Positions 50,686 to 59,748 of a DNA stretch of 64,000 nucleotides are shown here, in pieces (position 1 is the first letter of the stretch; each line of letters opens with the position of its first letter). This DNA is from Chrysogorgia sp. JL179-B06 (lineage: Eukaryota; Cnidaria; Anthozoa; Scleralcyonacea; Chrysogorgiidae): contig JAYKKM010000208.1 of the NCBI GenBank assembly GCA_035772405.1, positions 417,001-481,000 of the forward strand. The letters run 5' to 3'. Below the pieces are notes generated by a model. It saw nothing but the letters and a program-made list of their open reading frames with translations. It made no database searches and had not been told where the DNA came from. A program made the position numbers and the translations under genes.

Positions 50686-51152
50686 TCAGTTCGCCACACA
50701 CATAAAGTCAGTTCGCCACACACAAAGTCAGTTCGCCACACACATAAACACACATAAACGGAAAGCGGAATATATATCACCGAAAGCGCGTTGGCGATTC
50801 CGATGGACGGCATCTCTGAGTCACACTTATTGTGTATTATTAATATATATTATTAATTATTACTTATTGTTGTATAGCAGCTATTTCAACAAAACCGCGT
50901 TAAAATTAGCTTGGCAAAAGACTGAGAGCATTAATGGCAGCGCGCATTGGCGATGGACGGCATGCATCTCTGTGAGTCATCGCTTTAATAGATCCCATCT
51001 AAGATTTATAACGCTGTTGCACTGTCATTATTTGAGGTGATCTGTTTAGTAAATACGTATTAAACAAATCAAGTTGATTGTTTTTTAATAAATGATGAGT
51101 TGTAGCGAACTGACTTTTATGTGTGGCGAACTGACCGAATTTATGTGTGTGC
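50686..51152. repeat. Inverted pair of AGTCAGTTCGCCACACA repeats (possible MITE)
   Basis: Three direct copies of AGTCAGTTCGCCACACA lie at 50686-50745. Two complementary copies (GTGTGGCGAACTGAC-type) lie at 51104-51140. The 350-bp interior is AT-rich and non-coding. The arrangement resembles subterminal repeats of a small DNA element. Confidence 0.55.
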
Positions 51153-52379
51153 GGAGGCCTTCAGTAATTATACTCTGATCTTTAGGGCTCCGCTCGCAGA
51201 AATGTCAGTATTTCGTTGCCATTTGGCAGTTGATCACCTTTTCACTTTACTGTCGGTTCAGTTTTCTTTTAAACGCGTGCTTCGGATGTTCCGGAGTAAC
51301 TTCACACAGCAAAAAATCTGAAACTATTATTATTAAAATCGACTTTATCGGTTTGGCCCCATTTGCCACAACCTATTAAACTATCACAAACAACCAAACA
51401 CTTGAAGGACATTTTAGCCCATGCGAAAATTGCTTCATTGTTAAACATGATAATCACAATTCTCCCATTTGTCAATGCACTATACTATATGCACACCATT
51501 CGCGTTTTTTTCATTAGAAATACTGAAAGTGCACGTTTAATAGTGCCAGTGTCAAATCCACCGGAATTTGATTATTATTCTGTGCCAGCGAGGTGTCACA
51601 CCGTTCTTATTCATAGGTGATTTATTCGTTACAAGAATATTTGTTATGCCTTGCGATAATATTTTGATATTAATATTAATCAGCATGGTTGAACTTAATG
51701 TTCGGCACATGAGAAGTTTGACGTTTGAAAAGGTTCATTGTTCAGTTTGCTAGTGATATTGCCAGTGATATTTGTTCGTGCATATTGTTCGATTTGGACA
51801 CTAGTCTTGTCCGTAAAAAATGACGTCCTCGAACGCGTCTTTTACCGCTAAGGCATTCATACAGAACAAGAGCCTCTTTATTTTGTTTGGCTATCGAACA
51901 AACTGGCAATAACGCGAATTTTCATGCCTCCGTGAGACATCAACGGCGCATTCGTCCACCAGTTTGATATTTATTTTAAGCAGATGTTAATTCGTCATTC
52001 GCTTTCATTGTTTCCTCGATGAACTTCAAGTGTTACTTTTTCAAAAGCGGTTTGCTTCAATTACGTGGATTATATCGTAGATTCCCACCATTTCGTCGAT
52101 ACCGAGAAAGATATAAAATTTAAAGCCGACCTCGATGTTTGAATTCAAGGATGTCCGCGATTTTTGTTATCGATAGTGATGAAGACCAAAGCGAAACAAT
52201 TCGTTCCCTTGGGTATTGCGATAATTTCTCCATTATTTACGAAACGATGGAGTGAACCTTATGGTATGACGCGGTTTTCTCAAATGGCCAAAGGACGCCA
52301 AACTTCGGAAAAATCTACTCGTTCCGGAACGTGTCGTATAATTTCCGACGTGAGAACCGCGCTTGCTTACGAAAGGTTA
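51153..52379. other. Unassigned sequence left of the virus-like block
   Basis: No gene was recognised. The left boundary of the virus-like block must lie here or in the CCTAGG array, but I could not define it. Confidence 0.45.
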
Positions 52380-52512
52380 AACCTAGGTTAGACCGAGGAG
52401 AGACCGAGGTGAGACCTAGGTGCCACCTAGGATCAACCGAGATGAGATTTAGGTTGATCCTAGGTTGCACCGAGGTTCAACCTAGGTTCGACCTAGGTTT
52501 TCGTTAGGTTAC
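52380..52512. repeat. Degenerate tandem repeats of ACCTAGGTTNR/ACCGAGGT
   Basis: About ten to twelve degenerate 11-bp units (ACCTAGGTTGA-like). Many contain the palindrome CCTAGG. The array lies directly upstream of the first polymerase codons and could be host DNA, part of the element terminus or its promoter region. Confidence 0.75.
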
Positions 52513-53800
52513 TTCTAGGCAGTACTGTAGTAGACTACAGAGTGAGGTGTCTGGACGTGGTGCTAGACGTGGGGTTGATGTGGGTAGAGGTGTCGCTCGT
52601 AACAAGATCTTGTCAAACAATATTGTGTATGATAATGATATGAGCTTTATTTCAGGTCATGAGTTTAGTGGATTTCTTAATTCGAAAAGGTCTAAAGACT
52701 TAGCTATATTAAATAATAAAACGACTCTTATGAGAAGGCTCGAACGTAAACGTGACTCTATTGTGGGTGGTAATTTCGCTCGTAGTGATACACTATCGAG
52801 TGGTGGTGCACGTGATCCTGATATAGGTTATGGTAATTTATTTATACCGAATATTAAGATGAGTTTTTTAAATAGGATGTCTAGCTATCTAGCTGATGCT
52901 AAAACGTTAGGGTATGAGTGGATGGACCTTATTAGAAGGGGATCTAGAGAGAACGTTATTAATTGAGTCACCAGAGTTAGGGAGGTCAGAGAGATTCGAA
53001 AGGCTAGACGTGATCTTAGACGATATGTGAGGAAGTCACAATTGAGTCAGGAGGCCTCAGACAAAGAGTATGAGATAATCACTAGTCTTATTGCTAAGAT
53101 GAAACGTCCTACTGTATTACGAAGGAGAGTTGCTCTCAAAGGGTACACCAAATCATATAGTGTTGAGGTGATCAACAATAAGGATCCGTTAAAACAACTA
53201 GTCAAGACTAGAGGAGTAGTGGGTTCGACTTTACAGAAAGAGTTAGAGAAACTGAAAGGTATAAAGTTTTCCGAGACATTGAAAGTGACTCTAGAGAAAC
53301 AAATTGGTGACGGAGAGTCTGTGTTTAAGACAGCCTTCTTCAATAGTGTGGTCAAAACAGTGGTTAATAGTGTTGATATTAGTGGGACTACAAAGCAAGC
53401 TAGTGAGGAGATAGTGAATCGTATTGCTGTGTGGTTGTCAGAAGGTTCCGGGTGGGTTGTGGACAATGTTAGTGATCACTTTATTAATGTAGTGGTGTAA
53501 GAACCTCTTAAAGGATCGAGTTATGTTGAGCTACCATTAGAGTTGAGGAACGCGTCGAAAGGTTTGATTAATATAAGGAATGAAGATGACAAGTGTTTTA
53601 TGTGGTGTCAAGTGTTGCACAAGTGTCCTGTAGGAAAGGATCCGCAGAGAGTATCGAAGCATAAGAAGAACGTAGGTTCTGTCAATTATGACGGAGTAAG
53701 ATTTCCAGTGAATACAAAACAGTACAACAAGATAGAGAGGCAGAACGGTATTAGTATTAACGTGTTTGGGTACGAGGACAAACAGCCATTCCCTATCTAA
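52508..53800 (+). pseudogene. polB: N-terminal extension of the virus-like DNA polymerase gene
   Basis: The same reading frame as the polymerase core continues upstream to a stop at 52505-52507 without any ATG at a sensible place. The annotated start would be GTG at 52547, so the true start is lost or lies upstream. The frame carries in-frame stops at 52964-52966 (TGA), 53498-53500 (TAA) and 53798-53800 (TAA), but no frameshift. Blocks such as SGWVVDNVSDHFINVV, GSSYVELPLELRN, GLINIRNEDDKCFMWCQVLH and GISINVFGYEDKQ match, from memory, the N-terminal half of Polinton/adintovirus-like polymerases found in invertebrate genomes. That region probably carries the priming or capsid-linked function, but this is not established. 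Confidence 0.75.
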
Positions 53801-56518
53801 GTTTCTGAGGAGAAGTACGAGGATCATATGGACCTGCTACTTATAACGAGTGGTAATAAACGACATTACGTATATATAAAATATTTTAACAAGTTTATGT
53901 TCAACCAATCTAAATACGAGCATAAGAAGAATTTCTGTAGATACTGTCTTCAATGTTTTACTACCAGTGAGATTCTAGAGAAACATAAGGAGGTTTGTAT
54001 GGTGGTAAATGGTAAGCAAGCGATCAAGATGCCAGATGAAGGAGACAACACTCTTGAGTACAAAAATTACCACAAACAATTAGAAGTGCCGTTCGTAATA
54101 TACGCAGACTTCGAAGCTATCACAGAGAAGATAAACAACGTGACACCACTCACAGGATCGTACACTAGCGAGTACCAAAGACACACGGACTGTGGGTATG
54201 GGTACAAAGTAGTGTGTTGTTATGATGATAAATATAGTAAACCAGTAGAGATGTTTCGAGGTAAGAACGCTGTTAGGAAGTTCATGAAAAAGATGTTAGA
54301 GGAGGTTAGATACTGCAAGAAAGTTAGAAAGGAGCATTTTAATGAGGACATGGTGTTAACTAGAGCTGATAAGGTTAGCTTCAAGGAATCGACTAAATGT
54401 CACATTTGCGATGGGAAATATAAAAGTGGAGACATGAGAGTTAGAGATCATTGTCATATCACTGGTAAATATAGAGGTTCAGCACATCAGTTATGTAATA
54501 GGAACTATAGACTGACTGATAAGATACCTGTCACATTTCACAATCTAAGAGGATACGATAGCCACTTCATAATGCAAGAGATAGGTAGTCTAGGTCAGAA
54601 AATCAACGTCATACCAAATAATATGGAGAAATATATGGCATTCATGTTAGGTAAACATCTAGTGTTTCTAGATAGTTTCCAATTCATGAGCTCTAGTCTA
54701 GTCAACCTAGTAAACAACCTACCAAGAGATTGTCTTAAGTACACGTCCGAAGTATTTCAAGGTAAGGAGTTAGAGTTGATGTCACGAAAGGGTGTGTACC
54801 CATATGACTATATGGATAGTTTCGATAAGTTCGAAGACATAAAGCTACCCTCAAAGGAGAGCTTCTACAGTGTTCTAAACGACGAACACATATCAGACGC
54901 TGATTATGAACACGCACAAGAAGTGTGGAAGACGTTCGACTTGAATAGTATGGGTGAGTACCATAATGTGTACCTCAAGACTGATGTGTTACTATTGTCT
55001 GACGTGTTTGAGAACTTAAGAAAGACGTGCAAGCAGTACTACCAACTAGATCCTTGTCACTACTTCACATCACCAGGACTATCATGGGATGCTGCTCTAA
55101 AGATGACAGGAGTGAAACTAGAGTTGATGACTGATATTGACATGTTTCAGTTTATCGAGAAAGGAATGCGAGGTGGCGTCTCTTGTATCACGCATAGATA
55201 TGGTAAGGCCAATAATAAATATATGAAGGACTATGATAGTAGTAAGCCATCGAAACACATCGTGTACCTAGATGCGAATAACCTTTATGGTTGGGCTATG
55301 TGTCAGTATCTACCGACTGGTGGATTTGAGTGGGTCGAAGGTTTTGACAATCTAGACAAATATAGTGACAACTCAGACAAAGGGTTGATACTTGAGGTTG
55401 ATTTAGAGTACCCAGAGGAGTTGCACGATCTTCACAACGACTATCCTTTAGCCCCTGAGAGGATGAAAGTAAGTAGTGATATGTTGTCAAACTATTGTAA
55501 GACAATCCAAAACAAGTTTAAGATATCTGTTGGAGAGGTTGCGAAACTTGTACATAACCTAAACGGTAAGAGTAAGTACGTCGTTCACTATAGAAACCTA
55601 CAATTGTACAAGAGTTTGGGAATGAAGGTTAAGAAGGTACATAGAGTACTTCAATTCAATCAGTCACCATGGCTCAAACAATATATCGACTTTAATACGG
55701 ACAAGAGAACCCAAGCAAAGAATGACTTTGAGAAAGACTTTTTCAAGCTTATGAATAATAGTGTGTTTGGAAAGACTATGAAGAATCTACGAAAGCGTGT
55801 GAACTTGGAGTTAGTAACAGACGAGGAAAAACTGAAGAAACTAACGTCGAAACCAACCTTTGTAAGCAGTAAAATATTTGACAATAACTTGGTAGCAGTT
55901 CACAAGATCAAAGAGACACTAACTCTAAATAGACCAGCATATGTGGCTATGTGTATTCTAGACCTATCTAAGACGTTGATGTACGACTTCCACTACAATA
56001 ACGTCAAAAAGGAGTATGGCAACAAAGCCAAACTACTATTCACAGACACGGATAGTCTAATGTATGAGATTGAGACGGAGGACGTGTACAAAGACATGCA
56101 TGCTAACAAATAGGTGTTCGACTTCAGTGGATATGATAAGTCATCTCCCTACTTCGACCTAACTAACAAGAAGGTTATTGGTAAAATGAAGGACGAGACA
56201 TTAGGAGTCCCCATCGTTGAGTTCGTTGGTTTAAGGTCGAAAATGTATAGCTACATAAAAGAAGACGGAAAAGGTGGGAAGACTGCTAAAGGTATCAAGA
56301 AGAGTACCATTAGAAACAACATAAGACACGACAACTATAAAAGTGTCTTAACAAATGGTGAGCAAATGTCTCACATAATTAAAACTATTCGCAGCAAGAG
56401 CCACCAACTAGGAAGCTACGAAATAAATAAGATATCCTTGAGCTGCTTTGACGACAAGCGACATATACTACCAGACGGTGTATCTAGCTATGCGTATGGA
56501 CATTACAAAATAGTCTAA
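53801..56518 (+). pseudogene. polB: Protein-primed family B DNA polymerase (Polinton/adintovirus-like)
   Basis: All catalytic landmarks are present and in order: a C2H2-like finger (CRYCLQCFTTSEILEKHKEVC-type, near 53933), Exo I YADFEAI (54097), an endonuclease-VII-like zinc site (CHIC ... DHCHITGKYRG ... CN, 54398-54500), Exo II HNLRGYDSH (54539) and Exo III YLKTDVLLLSD (about 54970). Then come YGKA (55198), Pol A YLDANNLYGWAM (55262), Pol B KLMNNSVFGKT (55747) and Pol C FTDTDSL (56038). The spacing suits a protein-primed polymerase with TPR insertions that replicates linear virus-like genomes. A TAG at 56111-56113 interrupts the frame after Pol C, and the conserved C-terminus continues in frame to 56518 (YAYGHYKIV). 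The intact motifs and absence of indels suggest recent inactivation. Confidence 0.92.
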
Positions 56519-56520
56519 AA

Positions 56521-56703
56521 TTAGATGCTCAAATTTCTCAAATGCTTTTTGGTCTCCAAGTGTCTGTATTTAGAGGTCACATGGTATGGTCTATTATCAC
56601 ATGTCTCACTCACCCATTTGTGAGTTCTCATCCACTCTTTAGTTTGAGCTCTAGCTGCTCTTGAAGCTTCTTCTCTTGTTTTGTAAATTATTGGTCTTGC
56701 CAT
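56521..56703 (-). CDS. Small basic protein with a degenerate zinc-finger-like end
   Basis: Sixty codons from a true ATG. The C-terminal half (TCDNRPYHVTSKYRHLETKKH) resembles the last half of a C2H2 finger with the H-x3-5-H pattern, but the first cysteine of the usual CxxC is serine. The N-terminus is basic with KTREEASRAARAQ. Its ATG overlaps the stop codon of the upstream gene as TAATG, within a TATATAATG box. It is the last gene of the minus-strand cluster and ends two bases from the polymerase gene's stop. The function is unknown, and nucleic-acid binding is only inferred. Confidence 0.6.
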   Translation of the reverse strand: MARPIIYKTREEASRAARAQTKEWMRTHKWVSETCDNRPYHVTSKYRHLETKKHLRNLSI

Positions 56704-57332
56704 TATATATTACTATATATTTTATTTACCCACTCGTTGTAGTATGGGTCTCCTCTCCCATCCCAACCTATATCCTTGTATACTACACTATACAGGTTAT
56801 ACTTGAATCGCGCCTTGACCTTACCAAGTTTGAGGTCGCCAAGACTACCTCTCAACTCTATACCTCTTCTAGAGCATATTCTTATGACATAGAAAATATA
56901 TTTCGATATATTCTTAACAATCAGTTTGTTTCTTTTAAGAGACCACACTATCTCTATAAAATCACTGACCACTATTGGTATGTCACTCTCGTTAACTAGT
57001 CTTTTGCTAGTCAACATTCTCTCTAGCCACTTACTGTAACTATGAGCCGATTTCTTGTACATCCAAATGTTAGGTACAAAGCTCCTCACACGTCCGTAGG
57101 TAGTCTCTCCACACTTGTTACAACTAAATACACCATCTTCGATTTGGGTTCTGTGGTTACTACACTCGTAACAGTATGTGGTGTCGTACCACTTTTTTGG
57201 TTTCGCGTCCCTAATTCCATTCTTGATCTCGTCTAATGTGTACCCTAATGTAGTACCACTCCACTTTTTTGATGCAATCTCATCCAATGTGTACCCAGCA
57301 TAGAACATTCTCATTGTACGTTCGTCAACCAT
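56703..57332 (-). CDS. Zinc-ribbon protein, possibly VLTF3-like late transcription factor
   Basis: 209 codons. Residues about 1-45 carry two GYTLDEI repeats. A zinc ribbon follows (CYECSNHRTQIEDGVFSCNKCG, about 53-75). A helical region then contains MYKKSAHSYSKWLERML and SKYIFYVIRICSRRG. The order zinc ribbon, Y-x-R/K-x2-H-[FY]-x2-WL and a helical C-terminal module recalls the late transcription factor VLTF3 of large DNA viruses, which acts on late promoters. The similarity is by eye only. If correct, it would fit the TATA-ATG promoter motif found throughout the cluster. Alternatives are another zinc-ribbon regulator or a replication accessory factor. Confidence 0.6.
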   Translation of the reverse strand: MVDERTMRMFYAGYTLDEIASKKWSGTTLGYTLDEIKNGIRDAKPKKWYDTTYCYECSNHRTQIEDGVFSCNKCGETTYGRVRSFVPNIWMYKKSAHSYSKWLERMLTSKRLVNESDIPIVVSDFIEIVWSLKRNKLIVKNISKYIFYVIRICSRRGIELRGSLGDLKLGKVKARFKYNLYSVVYKDIGWDGRGDPYYNEWVNKIYSNI

Positions 57333-57337
57333 CTAAG

Positions 57338-57379
57338 TTACCACACTATCTATATCTTTAGACTATAGTGTGGTAACTT
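57338..57379. terminator. Intergenic stem-loop, 13-bp stem
   Basis: GTTACCACACTAT pairs perfectly with ATAGTGTGGTAAC across a 16-nt loop. It overlaps the end of the 63-codon gene at 57363 and lies just before the start of the 209-codon gene. It could mark a transcript end or be processed, but neither is shown. Confidence 0.4.
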
Positions 57380-57554
57380 TGTGGTTGTCGGTTAGTGTCT
57401 CCCACTCACACGTTATTGTTGTGACCTGTTTTAGAGCGTCTGACAGTAACTGTTCCAACTCTTCTATCTGACGAGTTTGGTAGAAGAGCGTCTCTGTCAA
57501 GTTACGCTTTTTATCAAATTCCATAGCCATCTCCTTCAAAGTTTTGGCGCTCAT
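57363..57554 (-). CDS. Small coiled-coil protein
   Basis: 63 codons, starting MSAKTLKEMAMEF, predicted helical by heptad-like spacing (IEELEQLLSDALKQV, about 30-45). The ATG overlaps the stop of the 138-codon gene as TAATG within TAGTATAATG. There is no recognised family. It probably works with its neighbours as a small structural or membrane-complex protein, which is inference from position. Confidence 0.6.
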   Translation of the reverse strand: MSAKTLKEMAMEFDKKRNLTETLFYQTRQIEELEQLLSDALKQVTTITCEWETLTDNHKVTTL

Positions 57555-57970
57555 TATACTACTCTATATATTAGGTAACCTAAGGGTATTCCGACAACTC
57601 CAACGAATACCATTTGATACGCTTTCATCTCATCTGAGGGTTTGTAATAGTCTGACAACTCAGGCTCTTTACTAAATGTCTTCCCATCATACTGTATCGT
57701 CAGTACTTGTCTTAGTTGATCCAGAGCGTGGTTCGTGTCGTTTATGTATGCGTTAGCGTCTGACAACTGTTGTCTTAACTCCTGGATTTTGTCTCTCTGA
57801 CGAATCTCATTCTCGTAGAACTTTTCTTTCGCTCTTGTGAGACTTTCCAATGCTTTGTTGTGTCTCTTTATCTCTGTCTCGTAGCCAGTATGGTTTTGCT
57901 TGCTGAATATGAATCCAGCTCCTGCGAATGCTATAGCGTTGAACAAACCACCTGCTATCACACTAGCCAT
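57554..57970 (-). CDS. Membrane protein with two hydrophobic ends and a central coiled coil
   Basis: 138 codons. The N-terminal hydrophobic segment (ASVIAGGLFNAIAFAGAGFI, residues 2-21) is followed by a long charged coiled coil (EIKRHNKALESLTRAKEKF ... LRQQLSDANAYINDTNHAL, about 32-88). A C-terminal hydrophobic segment comes last (MVFVGVVGIPLGYLIYRVV, 120-138). I recall near-identical unnamed proteins next to this polymerase type in cnidarian genomes, but cannot verify that here. It could span the virion membrane or inner capsid space. The start ATG sits next to TAATACATAATG. Confidence 0.72.
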   Translation of the reverse strand: MASVIAGGLFNAIAFAGAGFIFSKQNHTGYETEIKRHNKALESLTRAKEKFYENEIRQRDKIQELRQQLSDANAYINDTNHALDQLRQVLTIQYDGKTFSKEPELSDYYKPSDEMKAYQMVFVGVVGIPLGYLIYRVV

Positions 57971-57986
57971 TATGTATTACGTTAGA

Positions 57987-58220
57987 TTATTTTGAGAACG
58001 GGTCAATAGGTAAGTATTTTTTACTCTGCGCCCACTTAACGAGTAGCGTTGAAACGCCTACAGCAGTCGCTAACTTGAGGGTGCCCTTCACTGATTCAGG
58101 GGTACCCAACGGTTCTTTTAGTACTTTATTTGATGCCATGGATACAGCTACGGCTCCAGCAGTCACGAGGGCTGTGTCGTATAGCTCGTTCATCAGTTCT
58201 TTTCTGTCTATTGATGCCAT
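57987..58220 (-). CDS. Small hydrophobic protein of the virus-like cluster
   Basis: 77 codons from an ATG preceded by TATAATAT. It has two moderately hydrophobic alanine- and valine-rich stretches (ALVTAGAVAVSMA, about 17-29; LATAVGVSTLLVKWA, about 50-64) separated by a polar segment with KEPLGTPESVKG. It ends in KYLPIDPFSK. No named family was recognised. The composition suggests a membrane-associated or small virion protein. Confidence 0.62.
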   Translation of the reverse strand: MASIDRKELMNELYDTALVTAGAVAVSMASNKVLKEPLGTPESVKGTLKLATAVGVSTLLVKWAQSKKYLPIDPFSK

Positions 58221-58237
58221 ATATTATACGATATGTT

Positions 58238-58558
58238 TTAATCGAGGCTGTCGAGTTTACGTGGTGGTGGTTCCTTTTTTATTACAACGTTCTTAGACTC
58301 ATCATTAACAGTCACCATTTGTTTATCTTGCTTCATCGCATAATACAATGAGCCAGCAGCTACAACCACTCCTATAGTCCCTATTATGTATCCATAATTA
58401 AAAACATCATCCTCTCTCTCACTTACCACTCTCTCTCTCATCTTCCTCTCTTTTGCAGCTTTATATATAGCAGCCAAGCGTTTGCCTGCCTCTACTCTCT
58501 TAGGGTCTTTGGTCCTTGTTGTCGACGTTATAATAGGTACGGACTCGTTGTCAGTCAT
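58238..58558 (-). CDS. Single-pass membrane protein of the virus-like cluster
   Basis: 106 codons. The N-terminal part is polar and basic, rich in K and R (RKMRERVVSERED). One clear transmembrane segment (YGYIIGTIGVVVAAGSLYYA, about 54-73) is followed by a short polar tail ending PPPRKLDSLD. A TATAATATAG box touches the start codon. The function is unknown. Confidence 0.62.
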   Translation of the reverse strand: MTDNESVPIITSTTRTKDPKRVEAGKRLAAIYKAAKERKMRERVVSEREDDVFNYGYIIGTIGVVVAAGSLYYAMKQDKQMVTVNDESKNVVIKKEPPPRKLDSLD

Positions 58559-58576
58559 CTATATTATACGTGATAT

Positions 58577-58632
58577 CTAGTCACAGTCATCTCACAGATT
58601 ATCTCACAGTCATCTCATAGATTATCTCACAG
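58577..58632. repeat. Short CTCACAGAT/ATCTCATAG tandem repeats between genes
   Basis: Two or three imperfect 30-bp units (TCATCTCACAGATTATCTCA) fill the gap between the BRO-type gene and the 106-codon gene. The block overlaps the end of the BRO-type gene. Confidence 0.7.
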
Positions 58633-59431
58633 ATAGAGTATTCGATGAAAGTATCTTTGGTGATTAGATAGTGTGGTTTCACTCTTGAATCTCCTATTAC
58701 AATACTCACACAGAACTCTGGAGTCTATCATATATGTCTCTATGAAATGTATTATCTCATGTTGGTCTGAGGATAGTAATGTGTTGTACCCTTGTGATCT
58801 TAGTCTCCTTAATACCCTCAACTGGTTATTCCTAATAACCCCATTACCTTTCGGTGTTTTGAACTCTATAGCAAAACCATTGTATCTCTTGTGTAGCTGT
58901 GGAACTATCAAATCTGGTTGTCCACCACTGTAACCCTTCTTCCATCCATCTATTATTTTAGTAGATGTGTCTTGGTACTCTCCCAACCCTGGGATGACTA
59001 TTGTTGGATGATATTCCCTAATATATTTAACTATATCATAATGCAAGTCTGTCTCGTTCATTATTGATAACTGGTTGCATTGTGTGTACTGACCCGTCTT
59101 TCTAATAGACGGTAGGACTTCTGTGAATACCCACTCTTGAAACTTCTTGGCTGACTCAAGTTTCGACGAGAAGACTAGAGAGTAAACTCCTGGCTCCGAT
59201 ATGAATATCATGTTTGGTTGTAAGTTTAAAGGGGGGCGTGATTCGCGCCCCCCTTCAAACACCTCTCGTTTGACCTTATATGTCGTCAACGTGTACACTG
59301 ATAGCCCACTTCGCGTTTTTATACCCTAATGCCTTAGCGACTTCTTTTCCATAGAACCATATATTGTCTCCATCTTTAATAGTCGTGAGTGAGTTGTTCT
59401 CAAAACTGAAATTTTTGACAAGGCTCGTCAT
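58627..59431 (-). pseudogene. BRO-N / VRR-NUC nuclease / C2H2 fusion, one frameshift
   Basis: The true ATG is at 59429-59431 (MTSLVKNF). The BRO-N domain follows (IWFYGKEVAKALGY, then PNMIFISEPGVYSLVFSSKL and KKFQEWVFTEVLPSIRKTGQ), typical of viral DNA-binding regulators. A one-base loss near 59280 splits it into two frames. The second frame continues into a VRR-NUC nuclease: GGQPDLIVP, AIEFKTPKGNG and a QLRVLRRLRSQGY helix form the PD-(D/E)xK core. A C2H2 finger (CEYC ... HQRYFH) closes the protein. The combination suggests a DNA-targeting nuclease for replication, recombination or processing of genome ends. A GC-rich palindrome at 59233-59262 sits inside the BRO-N domain. Confidence 0.8.
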
Positions 59432-59519
59432 ATATAATATACTGTGTGTAATATTATAAGTGACTCTGACCAAGGTCCCATTTTGGGGTGTTGGTCAGAC
59501 TAGTCTGTTTTGACACTTG

Positions 59520-59552
59520 AAAACTCAGGTCCCATTTTGGGACCTGAGTTTT
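59520..59552. terminator. Perfect 15-bp stem, 3-nt loop, followed by T residues
   Basis: AAAACTCAGGTCCCA pairs with TGGGACCTGAGTTTT with loop TTT, followed by one more T. A second GGTCCCATTTTGGG motif lies 45 bp upstream. It resembles a factor-independent terminator in form. In an animal genome it is more likely a structural element or a viral 3'-end signal. Confidence 0.45.
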
Positions 59553-59568
59553 TGTCGTCTTTCATGTG

Positions 59569-59740
59569 GAACACACTCCTAGTTCTGATATATAGACTGT
59601 GTGTGGTTGTGAGTTTAAAGGTGGCGTCGAAACGACGGGGCCTAAAAGACAAGCTATTGTTTTTAAGCCCCGTCGTTTTGCGCCCCCCTTTCAAACACCT
59701 CACGTTTGACCTTTTTGAGGATGTTAAGGAGCTCCCTTAT
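59569..59740 (-). pseudogene. Second, degraded BRO-N fragment
   Basis: The minus strand reads KKVKREVFERG (59685-59713) and LNSQPHTVYISELGV (59569-59619). These correspond to KVKREVFEGG and LNLQPNMIFISEPGV of the gene just downstream. Between them lies a GC-rich palindrome (59628-59641 with 59667-59682) at the same place where the intact gene has a shorter one. It is a partial duplicate. Confidence 0.7.
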
Positions 59741-59748
59741 GTCTTACC

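Noticed and set aside
52547..52966. Separate small gene starting at GTG 52547
   Set aside because: It lies in the same frame as the polymerase with coding continuing past its stop. GTG is not a likely start here.
53047..53466. 139-codon minus-strand frame opposite the polymerase
   Set aside because: Shadow of the polymerase coding strand with no domain signal.
52508..56518. Alternative genetic code reading TAA/TAG as Tyr
   Set aside because: Neighbouring genes end at ordinary TAA/TAG codons and Tyr is otherwise TAT/TAC. Decay is the simpler explanation.
56661..56999. 112-codon plus-strand frame opposite the zinc-ribbon gene
   Set aside because: Shadow of the minus-strand genes. It has no promoter motif of the kind seen for the real genes.
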